A stretch of 64,000 nucleotides of DNA, taken from positions 13,702,001 to 13,766,000 of the forward strand of contig JBHGNT010000016.1 of the NCBI GenBank assembly GCA_043228905.1. The letters are read 5' to 3'. This document shows positions 22,198 to 32,853 of the stretch, in pieces; position 1 is the stretch's first letter; each line of letters begins with the position of its first letter. The position numbers and the translations under genes were made by a program. This DNA comes from Azolla caroliniana. Its lineage: Eukaryota; Polypodiophyta. A model generated the notes under the pieces. The model was not told where the DNA came from and ran no database searches. It saw only the letters and a list, made by a program, of their open reading frames with translations.

Positions 22198-24560
22198 TAG
22201 TTGTATTGTTCCGTCATTGGAGTTGGTCGCCTTAGCCATGGCTGCCGGATGGGTGTGTCCTTGTCGCTTAAATTCCGCTTGCGTATTGCGCAGGTCAGTT
22301 TCGAGCCGGGTCATTCGGCCTTCGGAGGCCTTAAGTTTGGCTTCTACCTCTCGTTGTTAAGTCGTGAGTAGAGCCTCGAGTGTAAGGGGTCCATAGTAAC
22401 GTTTGAGCTTGCTCCCATTTATGAATCGGAGGATGTCAAAACCTTCAAGCGTGCGTAGGCGACATGCTCCTGTCTTCGTAATCTCTGAAACCACATATAA
22501 GCCTTCACCCCGTAACTTAAGCTTCTTCTTGTGTCGTTGAGAGGAGAATTTGAGGGCCATGTCTCCTTCAACGAGGTCTTTGTTCTTGACTTTATTGTCG
22601 TGCCACACCCTTCTATTGGCTTTCTCTGCCAAGAGTGCATGGAATGCGAGAAGGCGAGTTTCTATCACTCGTTCTAGGCTCTCTAGACGTGACGGGAGGG
22701 GGTCCCCGTCCCATCGTTCTTGTACGGTGATCTTGAGGCTGGGGACCAGGAACTCAATGGGTAATATTGCTTCTTGCCCGTACACTAGTTTCAATGGTGT
22801 GTGGCGAGTTGCGACATAGTTGGAAGTGCGGAAAGCCCATAATGTTGCTTGGAGTTTGGTGCTCCAATCAGACCGTGAGGCGGCGATTATCTTTGTGAGC
22901 ACTGCACATAACACCTTATTCGTGCTTTCCGCTTGTCCGTTGCATTGAGAGTAATAAGGAGAACTTTTGCGGTGTGTCACCATAAATTCGCCTAGTAAAT
23001 GTGCTATCACTTCGTTGAGGAAATGCAAGCCTTGGTCACCAATGATTTCGAGCGGACATCCAAACCATACTATGACATTTTCATATAGGAATTTGGCGGT
23101 ACTACACGCATCGGCGTTAACGCAAGCTTTAGGTTTGACCCACTTGGTAGCGTAGTCGGTGGCGGTTATTATGTATCGGTTGAGGTTGGAAGTTGGGCTG
23201 ATTGGGCCGATAAAGTCAATACCCCATTTCTCGAACGGTTGCAATGCCACCACCGAATTTAACGTATTGAAATCCGCTTTTAGTGGGTGTTTGAAACGTT
23301 GGCACTCATCACAATGGTGTACGTACTCGTATGTGTCTTTGAAGAGTGTTGGCCACCATAGGCCGGACTGGAGGATCTTGCGTGCTATGGTCTCTTGATT
23401 GAAATGACCACATCTGCTCTTGCAATGAACTGGTTCGAGGGTGGCGACGACGTCATGGTTTGTTACACACCTCCGAAGTAGATCGTCGTTACCTCGGCGG
23501 TACAAGTGGCCACGGAGCATCGTGAACGGGCCACATTTCTTTAACAAAACACGTGCGTGTGCCCGGGGTAGTTGTTTTAGGAAGGACGCTCCTTCAGTTA
23601 GGACGCGAACGATGTCTGATGCCCATGCTGGTACGTTGTTGATCGCGTATAATGCTACATCTTGTATTTCATCGTCGAACCCAGTGGCTTCTTCTCCGTT
23701 GGGTATCCGAGAGAAATGATCGGCAAGTACATGGTCTTTTCCTTTTCTCACCACTACCTTGAAGTCGAACTCGAGTAGCGTTACGATCCATCGTGAGATG
23801 CGTCCGATGGCGTGAGTTTTGTTTACTAAGTAGAGTAGGGCTTGATGATCTATGAAAAATGAGAACCGAGACGCCAAAAGGTAGTGGCGGAATTTCTTTA
23901 TGTTGTAAACCATGGCCAAAGCCTCCCATTCCGTCTTGGAGTAATTTCGTTCCACGGCATTCAGTTGGTGACTAGCGAAGGTGACCGGTAGGTTGAGTGC
24001 CCCTTCACCGGGTTGAGCTAGCACCGCACCAATCACAAAGGCAGAAGCGTCGGTGTGAACATGGAATTCTTTGGTCCAATCTGGGGACCAGAGAATGGGG
24101 TCCTTAGTTAGGCACTCTTTCAAGAGCTTGAAGGAGGGTGTAGAGCGGTCTAGCCTTGTCTGCGAACATCTTAATGAAGCGTTTATACTAACCTGCATAT
24201 CCCATGAACCCTTGTAGAGGTTTTTCGTTCGTGGGGGTTGGCATGTCAAGGATGAGTTTTACCTTTGCCTCATCGGTTGAGATCCCATGGCAGGACACGA
24301 CGTGCCCTAATATTAATCCGTGCTTGACCCAGAACTGACACTTGAGTGTGTTGAGAGAGAGTTGATAAGTCCTGCATTTTTCGAACGTCAAATAGAGTAG
24401 CGCCAAGTGGTCATGCCATTTCAAATGGCAACATAAGTTGTCAACATAAGACTCTACCCCTTGTCGTAACCTTACTGCGAAGATATGGTCTGCCGCTCTT
24501 TGGTAGTTGCTCAAGGCACTCCTGAGCCCGAAAGGCATCTCGAGTGGATGCTCGCGGGGA
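22198..24560 (-). pseudogene. Element 3: Ty3 RT-RNase H-integrase, no LTR seen
   Basis: Read right to left. The RT C-terminal half (24538-24188) has MPFGL and a YVDNL box in which the second catalytic Asp is Asn. A frameshift lies near 24190-24250. RNase H (HTDASAFVIGAVL, near 24050) and integrase follow down to 22357. The integrase has its HHCC zinc domain (HCDEC near 23300) and all three acidic residues (GIDFIG, IGDQG, GQAEST), then a GPY/F-like tail without chromodomain. TAA at 22357 probably replaced CAA, because the same frame stays open for about 52 more codons with coiled-coil character (KLKASEGRMTRLETDL) to 22198. Absence of chromodomain and a repeat-rich 3' region suggest the Tat group. 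The 5' part is cut off near 24560. Confidence 0.8.
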
Positions 24561-24600
24561 GACCTTGATCTTGGTATTTTAAATTGTGCGCTACTCGTTG

Positions 24601-26157
24601 GGCCTATGTGATGACATTAGCACCGATCGTGGATGGTACAATGGACAACACATTTGTGCCGACCCTTTTCTTCTTTTTTGGGAAATCAAGTACTAACTGT
24701 TCTTTACTGCACCCTGGGCTGGGCATGATGCTTCTCCATAAAGACAACTTCATATCATTTGCCGCTTCCTCAATGGTAAGCTCTATCTGCTTCGCAGCTG
24801 AGCTCTTCAATTCTAATTGAGGGTCAACTTTCGACTTCTTCTGTCTTTGACCCTTCACTTCCTTATTCTCCCACATCGTAAATATTTGATCTTGGAGTTC
24901 CCAGACTCCTCCATCCCTAAATGCGAGTTGAAACCACGGCTCATACTTTCTGATTCCATCAGACTTCACTGCATCGTCCACCACAATTCCCACTTCATGG
25001 AGACATTGACGTCGTAGAGCTGGATATAATTTCGCTCCATATTTCGTTTTCCCGTCGAGGTACTCGTGGTGAAAAAATCTAATGCATTCGATGGAGGACA
25101 TCTTAGATCACTCAAGAGGATCCACCATTACAATAAAAGGCACGACTATTGCATGAGGGTTGATTTTACTCTTCTTCTTTAAATTTTGGACGTGCAACTT
25201 ATGTGGTTCCCTGATCTCCAAAGGGTGACGTCCTGTATTCTCATCCACTGGGGGGTGATGAATATGGGTTATCGGAAGGTTAAAAACTTTTCCCTTCCGC
25301 ACAAGTTTTCTATGTATTAAGTCCCTTCTAATTTTATTTTGTTCTGATGAGAACACACCAGATGCCAGCTCTGCTCCTGGTGTGGCTTGAGCCTCTTCAT
25401 CCTCTGTTGAACTCGATGACTCAGAATTTGACATTCTTGTCACCTTCTTTTTTGAGGGCCTGGACTGCACCGCAAATTTCCTTATTGGTGCTTTTTTCGG
25501 CGATAAGGAGGTTGTCTTCAAATTAACATGACCTTGAATATATGGCCTCAGTGTTGTTATTAAGTTAGTACTTGTCTCAATAGCATGTCAGAAGGATTCT
25601 GGCCCGCATGAATCCTTCAACAAGTAGTCTTCGAAGACCATCATCTGTCGGACTCCTTTTGTACATTTGACTAATACAATCAAATTAGTTGAGTCTACAT
25701 CTTCATAGTCCAGCCGCAAGATTTTGCCATAGCTAAATGCACGATCTTGAGCAAGCATACCACGTCCAGCTAGTCTGGTAATTAACAATACTACTTTCTT
25801 TTTCGAGTCTACATATTGCATTGCCCACTCATATCCAGTTAAGTCTATATCTAACTGGTCATCACTTCCTCCAACCGCGGCAAATGTTTTTTGACTAACC
25901 TCGTCAAACGGCAGCCTCACGACTTCATCTTCAAACATGAGTTTCTTTCCCTTTTGTGGATATGTCACAACAGGGATCTTTGTGTTGTCTGGAGGTGAGC
26001 TTTGATACTTAATCCGAATTCTGCTGAGTGGCCTCTCCTCCTTAGTGTCAACCGACTTGCATAAAATAATACAACAGATGAACCTAAACCTATAAACTCT
26101 CAAATTATGGGGTGACAAATTATATACAGTATGCAGATTGGTAGTTTGGAACGTCAA
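24601..26157 (-). pseudogene. Unknown gene, about 518 codons with two TGA stops
   Basis: Three open segments (26157-25588, 25521-25108, 25101-24604) share one frame and are separated only by TGA at 25590 and TGA at 25110. It is best read as one decayed gene ending at TAG 24601. Visible features are an acidic/hydrophobic N-terminal third (LTGYEWAMQYVDSKKKVVLL), a Ser/Lys-rich linker (SNSESSSSTEDEEAQ), and a basic C-terminal end (FPKKKKRVG). The first ~30 codons may be intron, so the true 5' end is uncertain. A candidate short first exon is at 27245-27211, ending CAG/GTAGGA. No family is recognised. The palindromic minisatellite at 26385-27147 sits between the candidate exon and the body. Confidence 0.45.
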
Positions 26158-26384
26158 ATTAGCAATCCAATATACTTATGGATGTGAAACCTAGGGATTG
26201 GACAAAGGAAAATGTATATTTAATGTCTCATAGTCCACCGAACACTAAAATCAATAAGATTTTGGTATCCCCAACAGAACCTAAATATCAATTGTATTGA
26301 CCCAATTTGACCGTATTTTGACCTAATTTAGAATTGTTGAACCTATTTTACTACTTATTTTTTGTCTAATATGTGTTATGACCC

Positions 26385-27147
26385 CCAACTCGATACGGCG
26401 TATCAAGTTTAAGTCCTGGGAGCCACAACTCGATACGCCGTATCCAGTTAAGGCCCCCGTGTATTGAGTTTTAGCACTGGGAGCCACAACTCGATACGGC
26501 GTATCGAGGTAAGACACCCAACTCATTACGTCGTATCGAGTTTTAGCCCTGGGAGCCACAACACGTTACACCATAACGAGTTAAGTCCACGCGAAACGAG
26601 TTGAGGCTCCTAGGAGCCACAATTCGATACGCCGTATCAAGTCGAAACGAGTTGGGAGGCATAACTCGATACGGCGTATAGAGTTATGTCCCCCAACTCG
26701 ATACGGCGTATTGAGTTATGTCTCCCAACTCATTACGGCGTATCGAGTTATGTTAACCCACTAGATATGGCGTATCGAGTTGTGGCCCTAGGAGCCACAA
26801 CTCGATACAGTGTATCGAGTTATGTCACCCAACTCGTTACGCCGTATTGAGTTGTGGCTCCTAGGGATACAACTCGATACGGCGTATCGAGTTGTAGCCC
26901 TAGGAGCCACATCTCGATACGGCGTATCGATTTATGTCCCACAACTCGATGCGCCATATCGAGTTGTAGCTCTAGGAGGCACCACTCGATACGGCGTATC
27001 GAGTTGTAGCCCTAAGAGGCATAACGCGATACGCCGTAACAAGTTGGGGAACATAACTCGATATGCCGTATCGAGTTGGGAATCTTAACTTACTACGGCG
27101 TATCTAGTTCTAGCCTTAGGAACCACTAGATACGGCGTAACGAGTTC
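26385..27147. repeat. Palindromic minisatellite with ACTCGATACG arms
   Basis: About 20 units of form ACTCGATACG-G/C-CGTATCGAGT, separated by variable linkers such as TATGTCCCCCA and GTGGCCCTAGGAGCCACA. The central base pair is GC or CG in different units, while the arms keep complementarity in most. Linkers also contain a smaller palindrome (CCTAGG). Unit spacing is 28-45 bp, not constant. Confidence 0.9.
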
Positions 27148-27409
27148 TAATACGAAATAAAAAGCATGTAGATGGTCATATGTCCGTACAGTTTAGGGTT
27201 TAGATCCTACCTGCTATCAGAACGGGCAGTCTTTTTGCTCGACATGATGATCGTGAGGCATCTTGGGAGTTATTGCGTCTGTGCTTTGGTGCTCTGGGCA
27301 ATGGTTACGCTGAACTGTGGGGAATGAAAAAAAGAGGTCGGTTCTATTTATGGGAGGGGAAGGGACCATAGTTAAAAAAGTAAACATGGTTACAATAAAA
27401 TGCCAATAG
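27148..27409. other. Possible 5' region of the minus-strand pseudogene
   Basis: On the minus strand this holds CATAAATAGAACC (near 27350), an ATG at 27245 and a splice-donor-like CAG/GTAGGA at 27210. On the same strand it starts near 27405 with CACTATTGGC. These could be the promoter and first exon of the gene at 24601-26157. Evidence is weak. Confidence 0.25.
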
Positions 27410-27489
27410 TGCCTTTAGTTATTTGTCTGCGACGTCTGTCGCCGCCTGCTACCGAGTTGCAGTCCCTCCCCCATCGTGCGCTGCTGTCG

Positions 27490-27630
27490 TCTGTTGCCGC
27501 GCTGCCGCCTCTGACGTCCGTCGCCGTCTGCTGCCGTCTGCTGACGTCCGTCGCCGTCTGCTGCCGTCTGCTGACGTCCGTCGCCGTCTGCTGACGTCCG
27601 TTGCCGTCTGCTGCCGTCGGCGTGCTGGAC
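27490..27630 (+). repeat. GC-rich 20-30 bp tandem repeat in LINE leader
   Basis: Repeats of CTGCTGACGTCCGTCGCCGT and CTGCTGCCGT, at least three longer units. It lies upstream of LINE ORF1, where tandem repeats with promoter activity occur in some LINEs. Confidence 0.75.
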
Positions 27631-27867
27631 GACCTACTGCAGTTCGTCATCATCCGTTGTAGTCGCCGTTGCCGTTGCCGTGCTCTTCTCCACCTTGTTT
27701 CTTGAGGTTGCCGAGTGTCACGTTTCTTCTCTTGGCGGCGCATCCTTGTTCTTTTAGCGTGCTCGTCATGTGCGAAATGCCAATGTGACTACGACATAAC
27801 ACAAACTCGGCTAAGTCTCGAACCCATTTATTTTATCCTTTTTTTTTCTTTTCTTATTGGCACTACA

Positions 27868-28674
27868 ATGTCTAAACGAAAGGAACACAAGGATACACAA
27901 GACGAGGCTATAAGTAAGGAGGACTTTTTGGATATGTTTAACCGTTTAACAAAAATAGAGACGGATATGAAAAAATGGGTGAAAGACGCCGAAACCCACA
28001 AGAAAAAAGATAGAGAGGAAAAAGACACCCTCAAGGCCGAAATAGAAAAACTTAAAGAGGAAAACACAAACCTCAAACAACAACTTAATGACATCAAGGT
28101 ATCCCGAGAGGACGGTGAAATATCCTCCATAGAGGATATAAAAGATGAGATCAAAAAAGTTAAAGAGGAGGTTAAAAATAACATAGAATTAGCAAAAACG
28201 GGTTGGGTAGATGTCGTTAAAAGAAACATTAAAAAAGAAATAAAGGATGAAAATATTGTTAATACCACCCTCGAAGAGGAGAAAATGCGTCAGGCCCGAC
28301 GCCTAAATGTGCGTGTCACTGGGCTCAAGGAAGGTGCATCCCCGGACGAGGATGCACAAACACTCGGGAAAATGCTAGGGTACACAACGACCCTACCTAT
28401 CACCAAAGCTTGGAGGGCCGGACGCGACACAACTAGGAAGAGAGCCTTAGTTCTTCAATTTAAAGACTTAGACTCTAGAATCACTTTCTTTAAGAAGAGA
28501 CCAATTCTTCGAGGATTGGGTGGGGACCCTATCTATCTCGATGAAGACCTCACCAAGATGCAAATTGAGCATCGCAAGAGTTGTATGCCAAAGGTTATGC
28601 AAGCTCGCAAAGACGGGCATCGCGCCTTTTATCGAGATGGGCGAGTGATCATAAATGATCGCACTACTAATTGA
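27868..28674 (+). CDS. LINE ORF1, RNA-binding protein
   Basis: 268 residues from ATG 27868 (context ACAATGTC), the first methionine of the LINE protein; upstream in-frame codons are poor in coding character. It is Lys/Glu-rich. Residues about 45-105 show heptad-like Leu/Ile/Lys/Glu spacing typical of a coiled coil (trimerisation in L1 ORF1p). From about residue 145 (RRLNVRVTGLKEG) it looks like the RRM-type domain of L1 ORF1 proteins, which binds the element's RNA and acts as a chaperone. The frame ends with TGA 28672-28674, followed by CGG, and ORF2 continues in the same frame, so read-through is conceivable. Function is inferred from position and composition. Confidence 0.75.
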   Translation: MSKRKEHKDTQDEAISKEDFLDMFNRLTKIETDMKKWVKDAETHKKKDREEKDTLKAEIEKLKEENTNLKQQLNDIKVSREDGEISSIEDIKDEIKKVKEEVKNNIELAKTGWVDVVKRNIKKEIKDENIVNTTLEEEKMRQARRLNVRVTGLKEGASPDEDAQTLGKMLGYTTTLPITKAWRAGRDTTRKRALVLQFKDLDSRITFFKKRPILRGLGGDPIYLDEDLTKMQIEHRKSCMPKVMQARKDGHRAFYRDGRVIINDRTTN

Positions 28675-28677
28675 CGG
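28672..28677 (+). promoter_or_regulatory. TGA-CGG between in-frame LINE ORFs
   Basis: ORF1 and ORF2 are in the same frame, separated by one TGA and followed by eleven sense codons to the first ORF2 ATG. UGA-CGG is a known leaky stop context in some plant RNA viruses. Read-through here is inference. Confidence 0.4.
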
Positions 28678-28710
28678 CGTGTGGCCCATGTGACAGAAAA
28701 CACACTTAGG

Positions 28711-31700
28711 ATGACCTTATGGAATTGTAACGGCGCACTCTGGACACACCCCGGCCGCCTAGAGGGGATATTAAAGGAATCAGATATAGTTTGCCTAGTA
28801 GAAACACACCAAAGCCCAAATAGGGGACTCCCACGAGTCGAAGGATTTCGTTGGGAGTCGGCTTTTAGACAAACCTCACGTCGATGCACTACCAGGGGAT
28901 CTGGAGGTGTCGCAATATTGTTTCGGAGGGAGCTACATAATAGGATAGAAATACTGAGCACTGACCCAGAAGCTCGTTTTATGTGGGTGAAAGTCTCCAC
29001 AAGCAAGGACAAGGCAGTAATTTTCGCCATTTGTTACTTCCCCCCAAAAGGCTCTCGTTATAATCTGGCTGGCGAGGCGAGATTAGTTGATGACGGAGTG
29101 CCACATGGGCCTTCCCCATATGAACCTCTATCGGATGACATAATCCGATATTCTTCCCAAGGCGAAGTATTCCTTGTAGGAGACTTTAATGCGAGGACCC
29201 AATCCCGACAATGCACAATATTTCAAATGAATAGAAACCTAGAAATGGTAAATGTTGATCCTTCAGACATAGACACCACACGTAAATCAAAGGATCAAGG
29301 TGCAGACGCCACGAGCTTTGGCCATCATTTGCTCGAACTCGGTAGTCGGCACCAGATGGTCATATATAATGGTTTAGCCAAGTGGCCAGGTTCGGAAGAG
29401 CTCACATGTTTCCCACATGGAGGAGGGGAAAGCACAGTCGATTATCTAATAGGACGCCCTGAAGCCACCCACATGATTAACTCCTTCCGAGTGGCCCCAT
29501 GTCCTATTGGCGCGGACCATAGTTTCTTATACTTCGAGATAAAATGCGATATCTCTAACGTCACCAACTCTAGTCAACCACGCCATGACATCACAATACA
29601 TTTCACACATGAGCTCTCTGACATATATGCTCGACATGTTCAAGCCCATCTGTCCTCCCTTGATCCCTCCCTACCTTTAGAGAGCCTTAATACGAAACTC
29701 ACACACATCCTTCATTCTGCAGCGGTTAGCAGCTTCCCATACACGAAACACTCCAATCAAGGTAAAGTAGGATCTATGCCACAAAATAGATGGTATGATG
29801 AGGATTGTAGGTGCTTACATCGACAACTTACAATATCGCAACTCAGTGGTAGTATTACCTCAGTACAAGCTCGTAAAGAAATGCGCAAGATGACACGTCG
29901 TAAGAGACGAGCATGGGAGGCATCCCAATATTGGGAACTCTACCACATGCTCATGAGTAACGATTGTGCCACTGCATGGAAGAGATTACGGGAACCAAGA
30001 CCACAAACACCCATCGAAGATCCCGAAACTTGGCACACTTATACAGAGAGACTTTACCACATCCCAAACCAACCACCCATTCCAATGCCTTCCACACCCC
30101 GACCTACTGTGGGGACACTCTTCACGACCTCTAGGGTCACGAAGGTCATAAAGAAATTACAACATAGGAAGTCCATGGACCACACAGGGTTGCGAGCAGA
30201 ACACATCATATACGCGAGAGAGTGCCTAGCTCCCTTACTAACTCTAATCTTCAATCGTGCCCTTGCAGAGGGTTTTCCATCACAATGGACCATGAACACA
30301 GTGGCCCCCATACATAAGGGGGGGGACCCCATGGATCCAAATACTTATAGGACCATTATGATAGGTCATACCCTTGCTAAATTATATGGTGCAGTAATGG
30401 AGGCAGAGCTTAGCGAGTATATGGAGACCTTAAATCTTCGTGCACCTGAACAGGCCGGTTTTAGACGAGCCTTCTCCACTATTGACCATATCTTCACACT
30501 TAGATGCTTAATTGACCAGACTAAGGCTCGCAAGAAGAAACTATATTGTTGTTTTGTGGACTTCCGCAAAGCCTTTGACACGGTCCCTAGAGAGCGGTTG
30601 TTTGATAGGCTTAAGAGCTTGAGGATACCAGATGACATGGTTTGGGCCATCTACGCACTATATGAACAAGTGTCCGGGTGTGTTCGATGCCCAGGCGGCA
30701 TATCCGATAGTTTCACTAGCACTATTGGTGTAAAACAAGGTTGCCCCTTATCTCCGACTCTTTTTGGGATCTACATTGATGAGATCACAGATTTTATTGC
30801 TCGTAAGGGAGGCAATGGAGTAGTCCTTGGAGATACGCAGGTGCGTATCTTGCTCTATGCAGATGACATAGTTTTGCTCTCTGAATCCGAACACGACCTA
30901 CAAAGGCACCTTAATGCCTTAGATGACTTTTGCACACAACGAGGATTGGTAGTGAATCTAGGGAAAACTAAAGTCCTTATCTTCCACACGTCGGCCCAAG
31001 TTAGGGCTAAGTGTCACCTAACTATCTCCCATAGCCCAGTTGAGGTGGTTGGATCATATGTCTATCTCGGAGTCACTTTCAGTGCCCGCTCAGGTAAATT
31101 TTCGATGACACAAGCAGCGAAGGATAGACTTACAAGAGGACATGCATCCCTCTCACTCCTCGAGAGACAATGCCACCAAGCATACTTCCAAGAGCCACGA
31201 ACTAAAGGGTGGCTCTTTGACTCATTAGTGACTCCCTCTCTCATGTATGCATCAGCGGTTTGGGCCCCAGGACTACCATCTTTCATGTGGACGCAATTAG
31301 AGAGACCATTGGTGATGATGTTATCACGCCAACTCCGAAGCAAATCGTCGGTCCCACATGACATTATTAGGGCTGAGTTCACTCTACCCCCTATGTTAGT
31401 AGAAGCACTTTTTCAACTGGTAGTCTTTATACACAGGATACATAACCAACCACTTGATAGAATATCCCACCAAGCCTTTAAGGCTTCTCGAGCATTGTAT
31501 GAGTCCGGCTATACTAGCTCATGGTATGGCATGATGGTGAGTTGGCTTCTTGCCAACGGTCTAGACATTACTAACCTCCCCCCCCTTAAGTACGACCACA
31601 CGAATGATAACACTTTACTCTCTCATGAGGACCGTAATAAAGTAATACGCCAAGAAATATGGCAAATTTATATCCGGTATAAATGGATCACCCCACTAGA

Positions 31701-32424
31701 GCCACTCCCATCTAAAATGTCGTACTATAAAGAACACTTTATGCACTTCTCTGAGTTAGGTTTTATCACGCGCCCAAAATATCTAGATGTATTCTTACCA
31801 CATGCACTAAGGGTTGCCATTGGTCAATTTAGAATATCATCTCACCAACTTGAGATTGAGAATGGACGTACTAATGGAGTCCCTAGGGAGGAAAGGATAT
31901 GTCGGTTATGCCACATAGAGATAGAGGATGAGTACCATTTTACATGCAAATGCCCCACCTATGCCGAGATAAGGGCAAAATACCAAGACATACTTGGTTC
32001 CTCTCCCACCCTCCCTAAACTATTAGATACACTAGATATAAAGAAATTAGGTAGATACATCTTAGAATTGAAACACCACAGAGAGAACAAATTACAAAAC
32101 GTTGATAATAATGTTGCTAATGTTTACCAACATATAACAAATGAAGTTTTTCAGGAACAGGGGGAGACAATGAATGTCGACACACCTGTACCACTCGGAC
32201 TTCTCCTTCATGAAGCAGAAAATCAAAGAAGAACCAAACGCCCTCGGATGCCGGGTTTCAAAGCAACTCGACGAGATGTAGAAGCAATAACGAAAATAAG
32301 GGAACGTGAACTACACCGCCTGGAAGCCATGGCTAGGGCACTCTATGCATCGGGACCATGGGTCACACCCACACCAAAAACTTTTGACCTCCCACTTCTT
32401 TTTGAGAGACTTGGGTGGAAATGA
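28711..32424 (+). CDS. LINE ORF2: endonuclease-reverse transcriptase
   Basis: 1237 residues from ATG 28711; the frame is open back to the ORF1 stop. N-terminal APE-type endonuclease (exonuclease-endonuclease-phosphatase fold) nicks target DNA: TLWNCNG at residue 2, catalytic Glu in LVETHQ near 33, VGDFNAR near 155 and GADHSF near 270. The RT makes cDNA by target-primed reverse transcription: FVDFRKAFDTV near 615, KQGCPLSP near 680 and the catalytic YADDIVLL at 716. A C-terminal Cys/His knuckle, CRLC...H...CKC, lies near 1063. All expected catalytic residues are visible and no stop or frameshift is seen. The domain order is that of L1-like LINEs. The last ~60 residues are basic (RRTKRPRM). Probably translated by reinitiation or read-through after ORF1. 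Confidence 0.9.
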   Translation: MTLWNCNGALWTHPGRLEGILKESDIVCLVETHQSPNRGLPRVEGFRWESAFRQTSRRCTTRGSGGVAILFRRELHNRIEILSTDPEARFMWVKVSTSKDKAVIFAICYFPPKGSRYNLAGEARLVDDGVPHGPSPYEPLSDDIIRYSSQGEVFLVGDFNARTQSRQCTIFQMNRNLEMVNVDPSDIDTTRKSKDQGADATSFGHHLLELGSRHQMVIYNGLAKWPGSEELTCFPHGGGESTVDYLIGRPEATHMINSFRVAPCPIGADHSFLYFEIKCDISNVTNSSQPRHDITIHFTHELSDIYARHVQAHLSSLDPSLPLESLNTKLTHILHSAAVSSFPYTKHSNQGKVGSMPQNRWYDEDCRCLHRQLTISQLSGSITSVQARKEMRKMTRRKRRAWEASQYWELYHMLMSNDCATAWKRLREPRPQTPIEDPETWHTYTERLYHIPNQPPIPMPSTPRPTVGTLFTTSRVTKVIKKLQHRKSMDHTGLRAEHIIYARECLAPLLTLIFNRALAEGFPSQWTMNTVAPIHKGGDPMDPNTYRTIMIGHTLAKLYGAVMEAELSEYMETLNLRAPEQAGFRRAFSTIDHIFTLRCLIDQTKARKKKLYCCFVDFRKAFDTVPRERLFDRLKSLRIPDDMVWAIYALYEQVSGCVRCPGGISDSFTSTIGVKQGCPLSPTLFGIYIDEITDFIARKGGNGVVLGDTQVRILLYADDIVLLSESEHDLQRHLNALDDFCTQRGLVVNLGKTKVLIFHTSAQVRAKCHLTISHSPVEVVGSYVYLGVTFSARSGKFSMTQAAKDRLTRGHASLSLLERQCHQAYFQEPRTKGWLFDSLVTPSLMYASAVWAPGLPSFMWTQLERPLVMMLSRQLRSKSSVPHDIIRAEFTLPPMLVEALFQLVVFIHRIHNQPLDRISHQAFKASRALYESGYTSSWYGMMVSWLLANGLDITNLPPLKYDHTNDNTLLSHEDRNKVIRQEIWQIYIRYKWITPLEPLPSKMSYYKEHFMHFSELGFITRPKYLDVFLPHALRVAIGQFRISSHQLEIENGRTNGVPREERICRLCHIEIEDEYHFTCKCPTYAEIRAKYQDILGSSPTLPKLLDTLDIKKLGRYILELKHHRENKLQNVDNNVANVYQHITNEVFQEQGETMNVDTPVPLGLLLHEAENQRRTKRPRMPGFKATRRDVEAITKIRERELHRLEAMARALYASGPWVTPTPKTFDLPLLFERLGWK

Positions 32425-32576
32425 GATTAGGCTTGGTGCAAAGTTTTATACACTACTAGAACTTTCTTAGCTTAAGCTATTTTCTTTTATTTTTAGTTTT
32501 GATGATTGGATAAACACTCATCTTTTGTTGTAACCTATTTGTCTCATGGGCCAAATTTGGCCTTAGAAGACGTTAA

Positions 32577-32609
32577 TATATCTTTCTTTCTTCTTTCTTT
32601 CTTTCTTAG
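32577..32609 (+). repeat. LINE 3' tail, CTTT-type microsatellite
   Basis: CTTTCTTTCTTCTTTC-like repeats end the element about 150 bp after ORF2, in the place of a poly(A) tail. Confidence 0.65.
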
Positions 32610-32853
32610 AATTCATATTTATTATTATCATAAAATAATGATTACCGTTATACTTTATGTGTAATATGATCATTATGATCTAGTAGTTATGATTTCATAC
32701 TTATGTGTACTATGATTTACTACCTATTATGATCTAGTACTTATTATGATTTAATTCATGTGCAAGGTCAGTCCTATGATTGAGTATACTTACCTACATT
32801 TATGATAGTCTAATGATTTTGACTTTGAGAACATTCACTAATTGGGTGAGGAT

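Larger units (their letters stand above)
27410..32609 (+). mobile_element. LINE retrotransposon with both ORFs open
   Basis: Order: GC-rich leader, ORF1, ORF2 (endonuclease, RT, zinc knuckle), short 3' UTR and a (CTTT)n-like tail at 32577-32609. The 5' end is uncertain and set at the start of the GC-rich region. No clear target duplication was found. With no stop inside either ORF it is the best-preserved element in the window and may be young. Confidence 0.8.

Noticed and set aside
26385-27147. CRISPR-like array (palindromic repeats with spacers)
   Set aside because: Linkers are related to each other and vary in length, repeats are degenerate, there are no cas genes and the DNA is plant nuclear.
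27868-28674. Extension of LINE ORF1 upstream to 27715
   Set aside because: The extra codons would start at GTG, have poor coding character and precede a clear ATG in good context at 27868.
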